Source: Motiliproteus sp036961355
GTDB lineage: Bacteria; Pseudomonadota; Gammaproteobacteria; Pseudomonadales; Balneatricaceae
DNA length: 64,000 nucleotides
NCBI GenBank assembly: GCA_036961355.1
Contig: JBALVL010000016.1
Coordinates: 39,112 to 103,111 of the forward strand
Reading direction: 5' to 3'
The notes beneath the pieces are model-generated. The model was not told where the DNA came from, made no database searches, and was given only the letters and a program-made list of their open reading frames with translations. Both the position numbers and the translations under genes were made by a program. Shown here piece by piece: positions 35,758 through 44,042 of the stretch; position 1 is the stretch's first letter; each line of letters starts with the position of its first letter.

Positions 35758-37683
35758 ATGCGTAAAACATCTTCACTGCTCCAGTTAGAAAACGCCTCCG
35801 TCAGCCGTCGGCAATTCGTCCAGGGCATTGCCATGGGCGGCGTTGTCGCAGGCCTGAGCCTGCGTTCAAGTCAGCTATTTGCAAACCCCTCGGATCAGCC
35901 CGCCGTTGCCACGTTAAGAGGCAACCAGTTTGATCTCAGCATTGATCAACAACGGGTCAATTTTACCGGTGCGACTCGGTTCGCAACCACCGTCAATGGA
36001 TCACTACCGGCTCCGATACTGCGCTGGCGCGAAGGCGAAGAGGTAACCCTTCGAGTCACCAATCATCTGGATGTGCCTTCTTCTATCCATTGGCACGGCA
36101 TCATTTTGCCCACGGCGATGGATGGTGTGCCCGGGATCTCTTTTGCCGGTATCGCCCCCGGTGAAACCTTTACCTACCGTTTTAGGGTTCAACAGAGCGG
36201 CACCTATTGGTATCACAGCCACTCTGGCTTTCAGGAACAGACCGGCTTGTACGGTGCCATCGTCATCGACCCTAAAGATAAAGAACCGAGCCACTATGAC
36301 CGCGATTATGTCGTTCAGTTATCGGATTGGAGTGACGAGGATCCTGACGACGTCTATGCCAAGCTTAAAAAGCTCAGCCATTACTACAACTTCAACGAGC
36401 GGACTGCCTCCGATCTGTGGCAGGAGATCCAGTCCAAAGGGGTAGTTCAAACCTGGCAGAGTCGCCAGATGTGGAACCAGATGCGCATGAGTGACAGCGA
36501 TATCTCGGATGTCACGGGTTATACCTATACCTTCCTGATGAACGGCCAGACACCTGCCGATGGCTGGGTCGGCCTTTTCCGTAAAGGCGAACGGGTACGC
36601 TTACGCTTTATCAACAGTGCGGCCATGACCTTCTTTGACGTGCGAATTCCGGGGCTGAAAATGACCGTGATCGCCTCCGACGGTCAGGATGTTGAGCCTG
36701 TCAGCGTCGACGAGTTTCGTATCGGGGTCGCCGAAACCTTTGATGTGATCGTTGAACCCAATGATGACAGCGCCTACACCTTGTTCGCCCAAGCGATCGA
36801 CCGCTCCGGCTATGCTCTGGGAACCCTCACCCCTGACGCGACCGTTCGAGCAGAGATTCCCGCCTTGGATCCGGTTCCCGTCCTCGGTCATGGCAATATG
36901 GGCATGGACATATCATCCATGGCTGGCATGGATCATGGTGCGATGGGACATGGGGCGATGGATCACGCCAGCATGGAACATGGCGCGATGGAGATGGGAG
37001 TGATGCCTGGAATGGATCACTCCAAGATATCAGCACCTAGCGGCATGCAGACCCAAGGAATGAGCATGGATGGGATGAATAGGCCCGGAATGAGCATGAC
37101 AGAGATGGATATGACCTCGATGAGCAATGCATCGCCCACAACGGCATCGTCTCCAGCACTCATCCGGCCGGTCCAGCACGCGCCGACCGAGTATGGGCCT
37201 CATGTTGATATGCGCGCCGATAATCCGAGTTATCGGCTTGATGACCCCGGTGTCGGACTCAGAAATAATGGCCGACGCGTACTCACCTACGCCGACCTGA
37301 TGAACCGTTACCCAATCCTGGACACCAGGGAACCCAGCCGTGAGATAGAGCTTCACCTGACGGGTAATATGAGCCGCTATATGTGGTCGATGAACGGGGT
37401 CAAATTTGCCGACGCCGAACCGCTGCAACTGAAATACGGTGAGCGGGTTCGGATTACGCTGGTTAATGACACCATGATGAACCACCCGATGCACCTGCAC
37501 GGTATGTGGAGCGACCTTGAAACCGGTGATCTCAGCCGCCTCCCCAGAAAACATACCGTGGTGGTGCAACCGGGAGCGCGGATCAGCTACCAGGTCACTG
37601 CGGATGCGCGAGGTGACTGGGCTTACCATTGTCACCTGATTTATCACATGCTCGGCATGTTCCGTCAAGTGACAGTGAGTTAA
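35758..37683 (+). CDS. copA: Multicopper oxidase CopA (PcoA family), copy 1
   Basis: A 641-residue periplasmic copper oxidase exported by the Tat route (SRRQF at residues 16-20). It oxidises Cu(I) and binds extra copper. The cupredoxin copper ligands are in SIHWHG, YWYHSHSGF, HPMHLHGMW and HCHLIYHMLGMF. Residues about 380-458 form an irregular Met/His-rich segment (MDHGAMGHGAMDHASMEHG and similar) that can load several copper ions. ATG 35758 follows AAAAGGG; a longer in-frame start at 35707 would bury the Tat signal. copB starts 8 bases after its stop. Confidence 0.95.
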   Translation: MRKTSSLLQLENASVSRRQFVQGIAMGGVVAGLSLRSSQLFANPSDQPAVATLRGNQFDLSIDQQRVNFTGATRFATTVNGSLPAPILRWREGEEVTLRVTNHLDVPSSIHWHGIILPTAMDGVPGISFAGIAPGETFTYRFRVQQSGTYWYHSHSGFQEQTGLYGAIVIDPKDKEPSHYDRDYVVQLSDWSDEDPDDVYAKLKKLSHYYNFNERTASDLWQEIQSKGVVQTWQSRQMWNQMRMSDSDISDVTGYTYTFLMNGQTPADGWVGLFRKGERVRLRFINSAAMTFFDVRIPGLKMTVIASDGQDVEPVSVDEFRIGVAETFDVIVEPNDDSAYTLFAQAIDRSGYALGTLTPDATVRAEIPALDPVPVLGHGNMGMDISSMAGMDHGAMGHGAMDHASMEHGAMEMGVMPGMDHSKISAPSGMQTQGMSMDGMNRPGMSMTEMDMTSMSNASPTTASSPALIRPVQHAPTEYGPHVDMRADNPSYRLDDPGVGLRNNGRRVLTYADLMNRYPILDTREPSREIELHLTGNMSRYMWSMNGVKFADAEPLQLKYGERVRITLVNDTMMNHPMHLHGMWSDLETGDLSRLPRKHTVVVQPGARISYQVTADARGDWAYHCHLIYHMLGMFRQVTVS

Positions 37684-37691
37684 GGAATAAT

Positions 37692-38408
37692 ATGATGAAA
37701 ATCAAAATCACATTGATCACCACGACGCTTATCGTCCCCTCTCTCATACCCGGATGGGTGCTCGCCTCCGGAGAAGATGACCCACTGCTTTACAAAGTCA
37801 TCGTCGACCAACTGGAGTATCGCGATACCGATGGCCCCAACCCTATGGTGTGGAATATCGATGGTTGGCTAGGCAAAGACCTCAATAAACTCTGGATCAA
37901 GACCGAGGGGGAACGTATCAACGGCATCACCGAAGAGCTTGAGGTTCAAGCGCTCTACAGCCGGGCGATCGCCCCCTTCTGGGATCTGCAAGCTGGCTGG
38001 CGCCATGAGAACTTGCCTAAGCCCGATAGGGACTGGGCCGTCGTCGGCGTAAAAGGCCTGGCGCCCTATTTGTTTGAGGTTGACGCCGCGCTCTTTGTTG
38101 GCGAATCGGGACGCTCGGCGGCGCGGTTAGAGGCCGAGTACGAGATTATGCTGACCCAGCGCTGGGTATTGTCGCCCGAGATCGAATTGAATCTACTGGG
38201 TAAGAGTGACCCCGAGCGAGGGGTGGGATCTGGGTTGACCGATATTGAGGTAGGTCTGCGGCTGCGTTATGAAATACGACGTGAATTCGCGCCTTACATC
38301 GGGATTAACTGGTCCAAGCTGACTTCAGATACCGCCGATTTAGCCCGCGCGGAAGGAGAGAAAACCGAAGCTGGGCAGTTTGTTGTCGGCGTACGGGCAT
38401 GGTTTTAA
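37692..38408 (+). CDS. copB: Copper resistance outer-membrane protein CopB (PcoB family), copy 1
   Basis: A 238-residue outer-membrane beta-barrel with a signal peptide ending at VLAS. It has the CopB signatures NIDGWLGKDLNKLWIKTEGE, GLRLRYEIRREFAPYIGINW and a C-terminal VGVRAWF, the aromatic end typical of barrels. It lacks the long Met/His-rich N-terminal region of some CopB proteins. Either of two adjacent ATGs (37692, 37695) may be used; AAGGAA overlapping the copA stop is the ribosome site. It ends the + strand cluster. Confidence 0.94.
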   Translation: MMKIKITLITTTLIVPSLIPGWVLASGEDDPLLYKVIVDQLEYRDTDGPNPMVWNIDGWLGKDLNKLWIKTEGERINGITEELEVQALYSRAIAPFWDLQAGWRHENLPKPDRDWAVVGVKGLAPYLFEVDAALFVGESGRSAARLEAEYEIMLTQRWVLSPEIELNLLGKSDPERGVGSGLTDIEVGLRLRYEIRREFAPYIGINWSKLTSDTADLARAEGEKTEAGQFVVGVRAWF

Positions 38409-38767
38409 TCTAAACGCTCAGGCGATTGACCGGTAGTTAATAAGCGACGCAAGGATGCGTCACCATTGAACTCACAACACAAACACTACAGACATCTACA
38501 TTGCAGCCATCTAATGCTTGACTAAACACACTTGCGATCAAGAACGGGGCTATTCGATCAAAAAAATCATCCTGCATCAGTTAGCGAAAAGAGCCCTCCT
38601 GTTTGGTTTTTCCATAAGCTCCAACCATCTGGGCTATCTCAACATCAAAAAACTAAAACCTCATCGCTATAAACTGACCGTCCTTATCAAAATACATTTT
38701 AAATATTCTCTTTGACGGGGCTGTTTCGTCGATATTTTCAAATATCACTACCCATTCAACGTGGGAT
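38409..38767. other. Intergenic region after copB
   Basis: No convincing gene. A short GACGC-AAGGAT-GCGTC hairpin near 38455 may end the copB transcript. A 65-codon frame at 38518 starts with TTG, has no ribosome site and an A/T-rich, Lys/Leu-heavy composition, so it is not called. Confidence 0.55.
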
Positions 38768-39001
38768 TCACTCATCTCTTTTGAGGTGTTTTTTTAGTTT
38801 TTCCTTTCTCCACGAGGCGCCTAGCAATGTAAGCTCAATCTCTGAATTTAGCCTATTGGTCGCCATTTCAGATACCTCTTGAGAGGTAACGGGATCATGC
38901 GCCCGCATGATCATGATTTCCTCCAGGGTAGGTAGCCGCTGGCGGCCAGAAGTAAGCCCATAAAAAAAGAAGTCACCCTGTATCGTATAAACATATTTCA
39001 A
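38768..39001 (-). CDS. Small hypothetical protein
   Basis: A 77-codon frame with a charged C-terminal half (RPTLEEI-like start, then WRKEKLKKHLKRDE) and no recognised motif, membrane segment or signal peptide. There is no strong ribosome site before the ATG. It lies 69 bases downstream of the broken DUF3147 gene on the same strand. Coding is plausible but unproven. Confidence 0.35.
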   Translation of the reverse strand: MKYVYTIQGDFFFYGLTSGRQRLPTLEEIMIMRAHDPVTSQEVSEMATNRLNSEIELTLLGASWRKEKLKKHLKRDE

Positions 39002-39070
39002 TAACTTATATCAGTGTCTATGAAAGCCTGCATTTACGCCGGAAAGCATGCGCTAAAGTTTATAGCCACA

Positions 39071-39392
39071 TTATTCTTTGAAGACGAACAGGTTGGCTAA
39101 GCTAATCGCCGCCAAATAGCTCAGTGCCACATAAAAATTCATGCTCATTTTCAGCAGCACGGGCAAGGACGCAAACAGAACCAACGATGGAATAACCAAC
39201 CGGAAAACGCCATAAGACAGGCCGCTAACCCGCGATATGTCTTTGTATTTGATGTAAAACCTGACCATTGCCAAAACCGAGACAAGCGAAATTGAAGCAA
39301 CAGGGCACCAGCAGAAGTATTTTTTTAGCCAGCTCGGAAATCAATACGATAAGGACTGCTGAAACGGTAACCTTGAGTACGTAATAAGCCAT
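39071..39392 (-). pseudogene. DUF3147-like membrane protein gene with a one-base frameshift
   Basis: The ATG at 39392 opens a frame, MAYYVLKVTVSAVLIVLISE, that matches the start of DUF3147 proteins. Continuing in the +1 frame after the A7 run (39320-39326 as T7 on the + strand) gives LVSVLAMVRFYIKYKD and the rest of a roughly 107-residue four-helix protein ending at 39071. One extra A in the run separates the halves. It could be a real lesion, a +1 or transcriptional-slippage site, or a sequencing error. It lies downstream of the anchor gene with a hairpin between. Confidence 0.7.
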
Positions 39393-39441
39393 GCTGGCAC
39401 TCCCGCTATTTGGTAAATAGCCTTAGTCGTTCAGCAAGCTC

Positions 39442-39469
39442 GCCCCTTCACGCCTACCCGCAAAGGGGC
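39442..39469 (-). terminator. Hairpin after the anchor gene, copy 1
   Basis: On the - strand, GCCCCTT and AAGGGGC form a 7-bp stem with a 14-base loop, seven bases after the stop at 39476. The same kind of hairpin follows the paralogue at 53684-53710. Confidence 0.55.
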
Positions 39470-39475
39470 TGCCTT

Positions 39476-40165
39476 TTACATCATGCGTTGAATCGACTGA
39501 TAGTCCCCTTGGGTGGTTAGGAATATCGTGACGCTGTTGGCTGAGCGATTACGCCAAAACCATCCATGTTTGCCATCAAAAGCCGCTTCAAGTACGCCGT
39601 TGCCTCCAGTGACTTGGCGCCCTTTGCCATAGCTGTAGTAGTCAAGACCAGGAGCGTCTCCATGGGTATCAAAATTGACGGCTCCTCCCTTTACGGTCCA
39701 CTCATAGCTCACGGAGGCTCCCTTGTTCATCCCTAACTTGATTTCGGTGGCTTCACCTGGCTTAAGCGTGATCACCTTTTGGTCTGAAGCGAGAGGCATG
39801 GGAACCAGCTGAGTGGCAGGTTTAGCTAGCACTTTTGTCTCCGCAACCTCTGCCGATGCAGCGTTTATTAATGCGACTGAAGGCGCTGCCTGCCGATCAC
39901 TCTTGATGGGCTTCACGACAAGCAGAGATGGTTTCTCCTGTCTTGCAGCTTCCTGGGCATTTTCCTGTGCAAGAGAAACTTTGATCTCACCCATGTTAGT
40001 CAGTCCCAAGTAACGGCCAGTCCCTGTCGGGTCTATCCCGTATTCAGCGGGAAGTACGGTTGTGATAAGCAAAAGTGTTGCCGCAGCAGCTGCTATTAAC
40101 GTCGAGCGAAGCAGTTGTTTGCTAGTCGGAAGCTCGGCTCGATTTGGTAAGTCTGAGTTGTACAT
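39476..40165 (-). CDS. Transmembrane anchor protein, copy 1
   Basis: A 229-residue protein with one membrane segment near residues 20-40 (AAAAATLLLITTVLPAEYG), an Ala/Lys/Val linker and a C-terminal beta-rich domain with LKPGEATEIKLGMNKGA, NFDTHGD and GKHGWFWRNRS. Proteins of this type occur beside HupE genes in metal islands, but the function is unknown; the domain looks periplasmic. The start MYNSDLPNRAELPT is chosen because GAGG precedes it; the frame opens 10 codons earlier. The paralogue at 53717 is nearly identical in the C-terminal domain. Confidence 0.8.
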   Translation of the reverse strand: MYNSDLPNRAELPTSKQLLRSTLIAAAAATLLLITTVLPAEYGIDPTGTGRYLGLTNMGEIKVSLAQENAQEAARQEKPSLLVVKPIKSDRQAAPSVALINAASAEVAETKVLAKPATQLVPMPLASDQKVITLKPGEATEIKLGMNKGASVSYEWTVKGGAVNFDTHGDAPGLDYYSYGKGRQVTGGNGVLEAAFDGKHGWFWRNRSANSVTIFLTTQGDYQSIQRMM

Positions 40166-40206
40166 AAAAACCTCGTTCGAATTCTTTGAGTTCAAGTAGC
40201 GTTATT

Positions 40207-40938
40207 TTAAGCGGCGAAATAACCTGTCATCTGATAGCCGACCAGCATGAAACCAGCCCCCATCAAACAGACATTCGCGGTATAGGCATGTTTAAAGAAA
40301 CCTGCATGGCGTCGCCAGAACCCCATCAGAATCAGAATAAAACTGAGAGCTAGCAACTGGCCTACCTCTACACCGACATTGAAGGCAATCAGGTTGGCCA
40401 ACAGGCCATCTGCAGATATTTCAAACGCTTGGATTTTGGTTGCCAGTCCAAAGCCATGAAAAAGGCCAAAGATGAGGGTCGCCAGTTTAGTATCGGGTTG
40501 ATAGCCGAACCAACGCTGATAGGCGCCGAGATTATCGAGGGCCTTATAGACGACAGAGAGACCTATCATTGCATCGATCAGATAAGCATTTGCGGGAATA
40601 TCGAAATAGACTCCCACCAGTAGAGTTGTTGAATGGCCAATAGCAAACAAGCTCACATAAACCGCGATGTGAGGTAGTTTGTACAGGAAGAAAATCACAC
40701 CGAACAGGAACAGCAAATGGTCGTATCCAGTGACCATATGCTTAGCACCCAAGTAGGTAAACGGCAGCAGATTGATTCCACTTATTTCCTGAATATAGCC
40801 CTGATCGCCTGAGGCGATCCCGTGCGCTAAGGCACTCTCCTGAAACAACACTAAACACAGCAACCCAACAAGAGCAGCCCAGAGCTTTCGCCGTCCGATA
40901 AGAGACAGTGAAATTCCTGAATACACAGGTATCTTCAT
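40207..40938 (-). CDS. HupE/UreJ-family membrane protein, copy 1
   Basis: A 243-residue polytopic protein with an N-terminal signal-like segment ending in ALAHG and about six membrane helices. The segment TGYDHLLFLFGVIFF and the motif HGFGLA mark the HupE/UreJ_2 family, whose members are linked to nickel, cobalt or other metal uptake. Its place in a copper island suggests a copper role, but the metal is not readable. The paralogue at 54449 differs at only about nine of the last 110 residues. Confidence 0.88.
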   Translation of the reverse strand: MKIPVYSGISLSLIGRRKLWAALVGLLCLVLFQESALAHGIASGDQGYIQEISGINLLPFTYLGAKHMVTGYDHLLFLFGVIFFLYKLPHIAVYVSLFAIGHSTTLLVGVYFDIPANAYLIDAMIGLSVVYKALDNLGAYQRWFGYQPDTKLATLIFGLFHGFGLATKIQAFEISADGLLANLIAFNVGVEVGQLLALSFILILMGFWRRHAGFFKHAYTANVCLMGAGFMLVGYQMTGYFAA

Positions 40939-40987
40939 AAATTAACTCACATTTTTTATAAACAAAACTTCCGCAGATGCGGTTTGC

Positions 40988-41377
40988 TCAAGAAACGTGA
41001 ATTGGCCTAGGAGGACGTTGCCATTGGGGAGGGGATGGAGATAAATGACTGCGTATATATACGGGGGACCAGATGTTTAACTGGAACTCCATAGGCATAT
41101 CATGTGCAGATAGAAAGACGGAGAGGTGGGTATGGTCAGCATTGTTATGACCATGCTGGTGCTCTAGATTTGCTTCTTCGTGGGTGCCGTTATCATGGGA
41201 GTGGGCAGCATGATCGGGGACGTCAGATCCTAGTTCCAAGTGGCGTTCAATATCTGCGTCCATGGCAGCCAGCGGGGTGTGTGAGGCAATGTTCATCTGA
41301 GGCAACATCAGAGCAATCGACATAAGAACGCCGACAACGATAAACCTGATGCTATCCGATGCATTACCTAACCGCAT
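40988..41377 (-). CDS. Small His-rich exported protein, copy 1
   Basis: A 129-residue protein with an N-terminal hydrophobic segment (FIVVGVLMSIALMLPQ) and a central His-rich stretch (DHAAHSHDNGTHEE, then HQHGHNNADHTH). It ends WQRPPRPIHVS. The His clusters suggest metal buffering in the periplasm. It is first in a likely His-rich/HupE/anchor transcript. Not a named family that I recognise. The paralogue is at 55250. Confidence 0.7.
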   Translation of the reverse strand: MRLGNASDSIRFIVVGVLMSIALMLPQMNIASHTPLAAMDADIERHLELGSDVPDHAAHSHDNGTHEEANLEHQHGHNNADHTHLSVFLSAHDMPMEFQLNIWSPVYIRSHLSPSPPQWQRPPRPIHVS

Positions 41378-41495
41378 AATTCTAATGATCTGCCCACGAT
41401 AAAAACGAAGCCAAAATTCGAAACCAATTCTTTCTCAAAGTTGAAGGAGTATAGGGTTTATTCCAAACTGCCTCAACTTGGCCTTTGCCACGGAA

Positions 41496-42149
41496 TCAAA
41501 CAAGATTACCGAGATCTGGCCGTGAACATTTCAGAGCCACCATTTTTCGTAGGACGCCCTCTTCAACCAGGAAAACATCAACGACGGAGGGATCAAGCTG
41601 CTTACCTGAAAGGCTGACGATCTCTGCGCGTGCCTTATCAAAAGAGAGTGTTTTCCGATAGACTCGGTCTGATGTCATCGCGTCCAAGGTGTCAATGACC
41701 GCGAGTAGACGGGCTCCAATGGGTATTCGATCACTGGTAAGCCTGTTTGGGTAACCTTTGCCATGTAAACTCTCTTCATGGGAGAGCACGATGTCTGCCG
41801 CCGCTTTCAGTTGAGGTACTGGGGTGAGAATTTCATAACCTCGCTGCGAGTGGGTTTCCATCTCTTTTCGTTCTTGTGCTGTGAGAGGCGCCGATTTAAG
41901 CAAGATACGATCGGGTATAGCGATCTTACCAATGTCATGCAGTAGTAAACCGTAGTAGACCGACATGGGTTCTGTGGGATCATCGGTGATATGCCGGGCC
42001 AGCACAAGAGTATGGCAAGCAACACGTTTTGAATGCAGACCTGTCTCATATTCTCGGGCATCTAAGGCGATGGCTCGCGCTGCAACGATCCCTTCGACAT
42101 GAAGGTTCGGTGAAGACAGTGCCGTGGCGCCATTTAGGTCGTTGGGCAT
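41496..42149 (-). CDS. Stand-alone HD-GYP-like protein with altered active-site motif
   Basis: A 217-residue protein made almost only of an HD-GYP domain, the fold of c-di-GMP phosphodiesterases. The HD pair is intact (GLLLHDIGKIAIPD) and THSQRGYEIL is present, but the usual HHExxDGxGYP reads SHEESLHGKGYP. Aligned by the GYP, the second His is Glu and the Asp is His. Loss of metal ligands would weaken or change activity. Its ATG overlaps the end of a 54-codon gene, so the two are translationally coupled. It is the last gene of the MerR/ATPase operon. Confidence 0.82.
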   Translation of the reverse strand: MPNDLNGATALSSPNLHVEGIVAARAIALDAREYETGLHSKRVACHTLVLARHITDDPTEPMSVYYGLLLHDIGKIAIPDRILLKSAPLTAQERKEMETHSQRGYEILTPVPQLKAAADIVLSHEESLHGKGYPNRLTSDRIPIGARLLAVIDTLDAMTSDRVYRKTLSFDKARAEIVSLSGKQLDPSVVDVFLVEEGVLRKMVALKCSRPDLGNLV

Positions 42150-42298
42150 CCCTCGCAGCAGTATGGCTGGCCGTCTTCACTAAGGTACAACGATCCACTC
42201 AATGAATGGCCACAAATGCGACAAGCGGGTGCAGCTTCCTGCGATTGTACTGTCACGGCCTTATCCTCTTCACTAGTACCGTTTAGCTCAGCAGGCAT
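42134..42298 (-). CDS. Tiny Cys-rich (zinc-ribbon-like) protein
   Basis: A 54-residue protein with four ribbon-spaced cysteines: CRIC, then CCEGC near the C-terminus. The pattern resembles the YHS or N-terminal ribbon of haem/copper ATPases (CxxC then FCCxGC). Its ATG begins one base after the HMA-like gene's TAG, and its TAA overlaps the HD-GYP gene by 16 bases. It is too short for many gene finders, but the coding frame fills the gap exactly and the coupling is tight. Function is inferred as metal binding. Confidence 0.7.
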   Translation of the reverse strand: MPAELNGTSEEDKAVTVQSQEAAPACRICGHSLSGSLYLSEDGQPYCCEGCPTT

Positions 42299-42667
42299 CT
42301 ATTTTCCAGGCGGTGCCTTATTGCAACAATGGGGTTGAAGCCGAGCATTATCGTAAACATTCTGGTCGGTAAACTCGTAATATCGCTGCTTAAAACGGGC
42401 CCACCAATCATCAGCGATACACGCCCCCATCGTGGCTAAAGCCTGCTTAATATCATCCAACGGTTGGGGCCGCACCGATGCGTCATAGGCGATGTTCAGC
42501 ATCGATTTACTCCCGTTTCTCGTAATAGACACGTCATCGACTTGAACTAACGCGCTCAATTGTGCAACAAGTGGCTCTATTAACGATTCACCGAGACCTT
42601 CGATGCACATATGGCGGCTCACCAAATAATTTACGTGAATGCCCGGTTTGTGGATTTTGTCCTTCAT
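42299..42667 (-). CDS. HMA-like protein with C-terminal HCCNK tail, copy 1
   Basis: A 122-residue soluble protein whose middle (VDDVSITRNGSKSMLNIAYDAS, then a helix) looks like a ferredoxin-like HMA domain, but the usual CxxC loop is missing (HMCIEGLGES has one Cys). A linker with RYYEFTDQN leads to a HCCNKAPPGK tail. The paralogue at 51470 shares the DQN...NA...HCCNKxPxG end while its core has diverged. The tail is the likely metal site. It overlaps the methyltransferase-like gene by ATGA. Confidence 0.75.
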   Translation of the reverse strand: MKDKIHKPGIHVNYLVSRHMCIEGLGESLIEPLVAQLSALVQVDDVSITRNGSKSMLNIAYDASVRPQPLDDIKQALATMGACIADDWWARFKQRYYEFTDQNVYDNARLQPHCCNKAPPGK

Positions 42668-43344
42668 GGCTGTTTCTCCTTGGCAGTACTGATAAAGGCC
42701 TCCTCGGAATGTGACGATTTGAATTTGGGAATGAACGCAGGGGTGACGTCCCGGTAACGTTGGTAGGTCTCACCGAACTCTTGCTCCACGACCCTTTCTT
42801 CGCGCAACGCCAGACGCTTGTAGACGATAAGCAGGACCGGAAACATGATCAGAGTGGGGAGCGTGGGCCATTGCAGCAGAAAGCCAATCATGATCAAGAT
42901 GAATGCACTGTACTGGGGATGACGCATATGAGCGTACCAACCGCTGGTGGCCAGCACGCCGTTCTGTTGTGCTTGGTGCAGAACACGCCATGACGACGAC
43001 AGTAAGAGGAAACCGATGAGTATCAATACTGTGCTTAGCATATGGAGGATATTGAAGTGAGGATTTCCGTCTAGCCCCAACAGCGTGTGCAACAGGTGAC
43101 CATTTTCATGCGCCAACAGATCTAATTGCGGGTAGTGGGTCTGCAACCAACCGGACATCAGATAGATGGTCAACGGGAAGCCATACATCTCAGTGAATAG
43201 TGCGACAACAAAGGCGGAAAAGGCCCCTAGGCTGCGCCAGTCGGTTGTTGTTTTGGGCTTGGTGAAGCTGAAGGCAAAAAAGATGAAGATGGCCGAGTTG
43301 ATCACCACCAACGTCCATAAACCGTAGCCGTTAGCGGTGTCCAT
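42664..43344 (-). CDS. Isoprenylcysteine methyltransferase-like membrane protein (PEMT/ICMT family)
   Basis: A 226-residue inner-membrane protein with about five membrane segments and the family motif HMRHPQYSAFILIMIGFLLQ, then REERVVEQEFGETYQRY near the C-terminus. Relatives methylate lipid or protein substrates using S-adenosylmethionine; this one's substrate is unknown. The start is uncertain: ATG 43344 gives MDTANGYGLW, ATG 43368 adds eight residues, and both overlap the DUF2933 gene. It belongs to the ATPase operon. Confidence 0.8.
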   Translation of the reverse strand: MDTANGYGLWTLVVINSAIFIFFAFSFTKPKTTTDWRSLGAFSAFVVALFTEMYGFPLTIYLMSGWLQTHYPQLDLLAHENGHLLHTLLGLDGNPHFNILHMLSTVLILIGFLLLSSSWRVLHQAQQNGVLATSGWYAHMRHPQYSAFILIMIGFLLQWPTLPTLIMFPVLLIVYKRLALREERVVEQEFGETYQRYRDVTPAFIPKFKSSHSEEAFISTAKEKQP

Positions 43345-43657
43345 GAGGGGGCTCTGCTTCGTGGTCATCGCGCAGAGCGTCTTTGCGCCCCTGCTCGTAG
43401 CCATCTCTAAATGTCACCTCCCTATCCGACTGAGAGGATTGCGACTCCACGTTATCCTTAATGCCATGTTTATGACCGTGCCCTCGGTGCATAAAGAGAT
43501 GCATGAGAGGACAGAGCAGCAGGATCAGGTAGGGCAAATACTCAAACAGATGCTGTGAGTGTTCCATCAGCAGGAAGTAGCTGGCAAAGCCGATCAAGCT
43601 GATTGCGGCCAACCCTTTACTGCTTAGCCAGAACGAATTACCGGTTGATTTAGCCAT
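43331..43657 (-). CDS. DUF2933 family small membrane protein
   Basis: A 108-residue protein with two hydrophobic segments and the DUF2933 core FLLMEHSQHLFEYLPYL, LLLCPLMHLFMHRGHG. The charged C-terminus carries HGHKHG and ends PPHGHR, so His-based metal binding is likely. The start MAKSTGNS is chosen; upstream in-frame codons to 43756 lack coding character. It lies between the cupredoxin and methyltransferase genes, as in many copper ATPase operons. Confidence 0.85.
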   Translation of the reverse strand: MAKSTGNSFWLSSKGLAAISLIGFASYFLLMEHSQHLFEYLPYLILLLCPLMHLFMHRGHGHKHGIKDNVESQSSQSDREVTFRDGYEQGRKDALRDDHEAEPPHGHR

Positions 43658-43673
43658 GGTATGACTCCTTGTT

Positions 43674-44042
43674 TCATGTTTCCTTGACCTCCAGACTGCC
43701 GCGATACATCTGCATCGGACAGCTGAAGCGATAATTACCCGGTGTTGCGGGGTCAATAACGATCTCTTTGATCTCTCCTAGTGGCAGCTCGGCGCTGATA
43801 TCCAGCTCGTCGAAGATAACGGTGGCTGCACATGTCGACGGATCTTTGCGTAAAAAGCGCAACGTCGTTGGCTGGTTGGCAAGGACGAGGATGCGGTCAG
43901 GGCTGTAAACCCCGTTCTCTACGATGATCTGTACCACTCCAGCGTTTGACTGGGTTGTGAGCCCCGATCGATAGAGCCAGAACCACCAGACGATTGCCGT
44001 CATCAGTAGCAGCCCCGAGACGTTGACAATGAACGTTGTCAT
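43674..44042 (-). CDS. Membrane-anchored cupredoxin
   Basis: A 122-residue protein with one N-terminal membrane segment (LLLMTAIVWWFWLY) and a cupredoxin domain (VVQIIVENGVYSPDRILV, DPSTCAATVIF, PGNYRFSCPMQMYRGSLEV). Cys plus Met positions are consistent with a copper site, so it may accept copper from the ATPase. It overlaps the ATPase gene end by four bases (ATGA). Confidence 0.88.
   Translation of the reverse strand: MTTFIVNVSGLLLMTAIVWWFWLYRSGLTTQSNAGVVQIIVENGVYSPDRILVLANQPTTLRFLRKDPSTCAATVIFDELDISAELPLGEIKEIVIDPATPGNYRFSCPMQMYRGSLEVKET

Noticed and set aside
37030..37668. A 212-codon frame on the - strand
   Set aside because: Antisense to copA copy 1; its His/Cys content mirrors the Met/His repeats and Asp-rich codons of the real gene.
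38518..38715. A 65-codon frame on the + strand after copB
   Set aside because: TTG start without a ribosome site and biased composition; no family match seen.
39071..39274. A complete 67-residue gene starting with TTG
   Set aside because: The upstream sequence continues the same DUF3147 family in another frame, so it is half of a frameshifted gene.
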